From Maribacter aquimaris (GTDB taxonomy: Bacteria; Bacteroidota; Bacteroidia; Flavobacteriales; Flavobacteriaceae): a DNA stretch of 64,000 nt. Numbering within the stretch: the first letter of the stretch is position 1; each line of letters begins with the position of its first letter. Shown piece by piece: positions 62,595 through 64,000 of this stretch. The DNA is taken from assembly GCF_014596745.1 (NCBI RefSeq), contig NZ_JABTCF010000014.1, positions 1 through 64,000 of the forward strand, read 5' to 3'. The notes beneath the pieces were generated by a model. That model did not search any database. It was not told the origin of the DNA and saw nothing but the letters and a program-made list of their open reading frames with translations. Both the position numbers and the translations under genes were made by a program.

Positions 62595-64000
62595 TATATC
62601 TTATGAATTGAATTAAATATTTGTTCTAAAATTCGGTCTGTTATCAAATAAGTGGGTTTTACCCCCGTCGTCCCCAATCCGCCTGAAGCTAATGTTCCTC
62701 CGGTTTCCAAAGGGTTATCCGAGGCATAATAGGCATATCTGACTTTTACGTCCTCACGAATACTCTTGCGTATTTTCGATGCCGATTGAATGGCCTTTTG
62801 ATAATGTACCCCTTCCATCTCCAGACCAATGACATTCCAGGTGGACTTATGGAAAAATTTCAAAATATCCCTATTCTGCAAGGAAGTACCCAAAACCGTA
62901 ACCATGGCACCCTCAAACACTTCTAAACCATATCCCTGGAAATCCTTCGCACATAATTCATTCTTAAAAGGATAATTATCCGAAGTGCCTTCAAATATAT
63001 GTGCCGAAGGTATCATTAAATCCCCTTTGCCCCCTTCCAAAATCCCGGCCTTGCCCATGATTGAAATCGAAGCAACATCCAAGAAAACATCCCCTTTTTG
63101 CTTGCTTTTATAGGGTTTCAACAGCTCATCTATAGTTTCATAGGCTTGCTCCCCAAAGGCATAATCCATCACAAATATAACAGGTTTTTCTTCTTGGGGA
63201 AGTCCTTTTGGTAAATCGTAACAACAAGCATCCTCCCCAATCTTTGCCAAATCGAAAATCTGTACATCAATATTGGTGCCCGTATGATCATCTATGGTGA
63301 TCATCCCATTTTTTCTTGCAATATCACTCACTTTCTTTTGCAACAAATGATTTTGATGGGAACTCAACGCTTTATAGATTTCCAATGAGCCGTCTTTCGG
63401 ATATTCCTTGGCCAATGCCTTTTTAGCAAACAAGGAGTTCATTACGCTATGCATATTCGCACTTATGATATGGATCGGCCGCGATAATAAATCGTTTTTT
63501 GCCATTACCTCTTTGATCGTATTCGCCCAACGTTCCCCATGTATATGGTGCCCCAATCTTTCGCGCAACATCGAAGTAAAGGTAATCGCCCTTTTATTTC
63601 CCGTCACTTCTTCCTCTATAGCCAATTTCCCCATCCAGTAAATGATGTGAAGAAACTTTTCCGGTTCGGCTTTGGTAGCGAATTTTTTGTGGTATTCCAA
63701 CACTTCCTCAAAGGGCCGGTTCAATATATTTGAGGTGTGGATCAATGCCACTTCACGTTCGGCCAAGGAAAGTTTTTTCTTTTGAACAGCGGCTTCCAGT
63801 TTACCCCAATCACGAATGGTTTCCTCAGTATCCTCTATGAGGACATGTTTACAGATTTTATGGGACTCAATGAATAAAAACGTAAGATGCGTAAGAATGT
63901 CATAAATATCGGAACGCCCTCGGGTAATCTCGATATTCATCTGCTCGTCATCGATGCGATAACAATTCCTTCTTCTTTTGGGTGGAATTATCGGTGCAAA
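62594..64000 (-). CDS. DUF6909-like protein, 5' end outside the window
   Basis: The frame from the ATG at 63940 would give 448 residues, but it is open for 20 more codons to base 64000, reading PPKRRRNCYRIDDEQ into the ATG. The true start is therefore probably beyond the right edge. The protein is cytoplasmic with no membrane segment. The C-terminal third has NVIGLEMEGVHYQKA (about 377-391, counted from 63940) and YYASDNPLETGG (about 411-422), like the MEG and SD motifs of nucleoside phosphorylases. I think it is DUF6909, of unknown function. It is coupled to the Wzz gene by a one-base overlap. Confidence 0.75.
   Translation of the reverse strand, partial: FAPIIPPKRRRNCYRIDDEQMNIEITRGRSDIYDILTHLTFLFIESHKICKHVLIEDTEETIRDWGKLEAAVQKKKLSLAEREVALIHTSNILNRPFEEVLEYHKKFATKAEPEKFLHIIYWMGKLAIEEEVTGNKRAITFTSMLRERLGHHIHGERWANTIKEVMAKNDLLSRPIHIISANMHSVMNSLFAKKALAKEYPKDGSLEIYKALSSHQNHLLQKKVSDIARKNGMITIDDHTGTNIDVQIFDLAKIGEDACCYDLPKGLPQEEKPVIFVMDYAFGEQAYETIDELLKPYKSKQKGDVFLDVASISIMGKAGILEGGKGDLMIPSAHIFEGTSDNYPFKNELCAKDFQGYGLEVFEGAMVTVLGTSLQNRDILKFFHKSTWNVIGLEMEGVHYQKAIQSASKIRKSIREDVKVRYAYYASDNPLETGGTLASGGLGTTGVKPTYLITDRILEQIFNSIHKI

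Overview
The window is a chromosomal segment of a gliding member of the Flavobacteriia (Bacteroidota), probably family Flavobacteriaceae. Evidence: gliding and type IX secretion genes (gldH, porW/sprE), Bacteroidota promoter elements of the form TTTG-N17-23-TAnnTTTG and few purine-rich ribosome binding sites, a split F-type ATPase locus with a long exported AtpB N-terminus, RicT/PSP1, DUF4292, DUF5687, DUF6427 and DUF6341 type genes, and an ECF sigma factor paired with a long barrel-ended partner. Assignments come from reading the protein sequences; no database search was run.

Layout. Positions 1-200 hold the 5' end of an IS3-type transposase gene leaving the left edge. 0.2-3.8 kb: vsr-type endonuclease, aminotransferase and the scoAB CoA-transferase pair. 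3.9-11.9 kb: the ricT-gldH-PBP1A operon, an MFS exporter, and a tRNA wobble-uridine hydroxylation group (trhP, ferredoxin, trhO). 12.0-12.6 kb is non-coding, with a 92-bp tandem repeat and a leftward terminator. 12.6-20.6 kb: recA, a lipoprotein, an ECF sigma factor with a predicted two-membrane partner, plsC/trpS (divergent), dprA and an HU-TM-SPOR protein. 20.6-27.3 kb: thioesterase, a possible decayed gene, aldo/keto reductase, an EnvC-like/DUF4292/TPR envelope operon, dut and a flippase. 27.4-36.6 kb (minus strand): porW, bactofilin, atpZ, a small membrane protein, atpBEFHA, an inserted four-helix-bundle gene, and atpG. 36.7-47.8 kb: ABC exporter, ferredoxin reductase, a three-gene part of an arsenosugar cassette, TetR regulator, GT9 transferase, membrane proteins of unknown function and purD.

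The right quarter (47.8-64 kb, all minus strand) is a surface-polysaccharide locus: chain-length regulator, a broken dTDP-glucose dehydratase, asparagine synthase-like enzyme, CDP-glycerol synthesis and transfer (tagD and a TagB/F-like protein), Wzx flippase, two Wzy/WaaL-type proteins, a GT4 transferase, GDP-rhamnose synthesis (gmd, rmd), a polyprenyl-phosphate sugar transferase and UDP-xylose synthase. From about 50.2 to 61.6 kb the DNA is visibly richer in A+T than its surroundings, as expected for an exchanged glycan cassette. The last gene runs off the right edge, because its reading frame stays open to base 64000.

Observations I rate highest: both known routes of tRNA U34 hydroxylation lie side by side with a ferredoxin between them; a teichoic-acid-like CDP-glycerol module sits in a Gram-negative glycan locus; an ECF sigma factor is coupled to a protein that seems to span from cytoplasm to outer membrane; an HU-like/SPOR fusion; a four-helix-bundle gene sits inside the ATP synthase operon; and the 92-bp structured tandem repeat lies upstream of recA.
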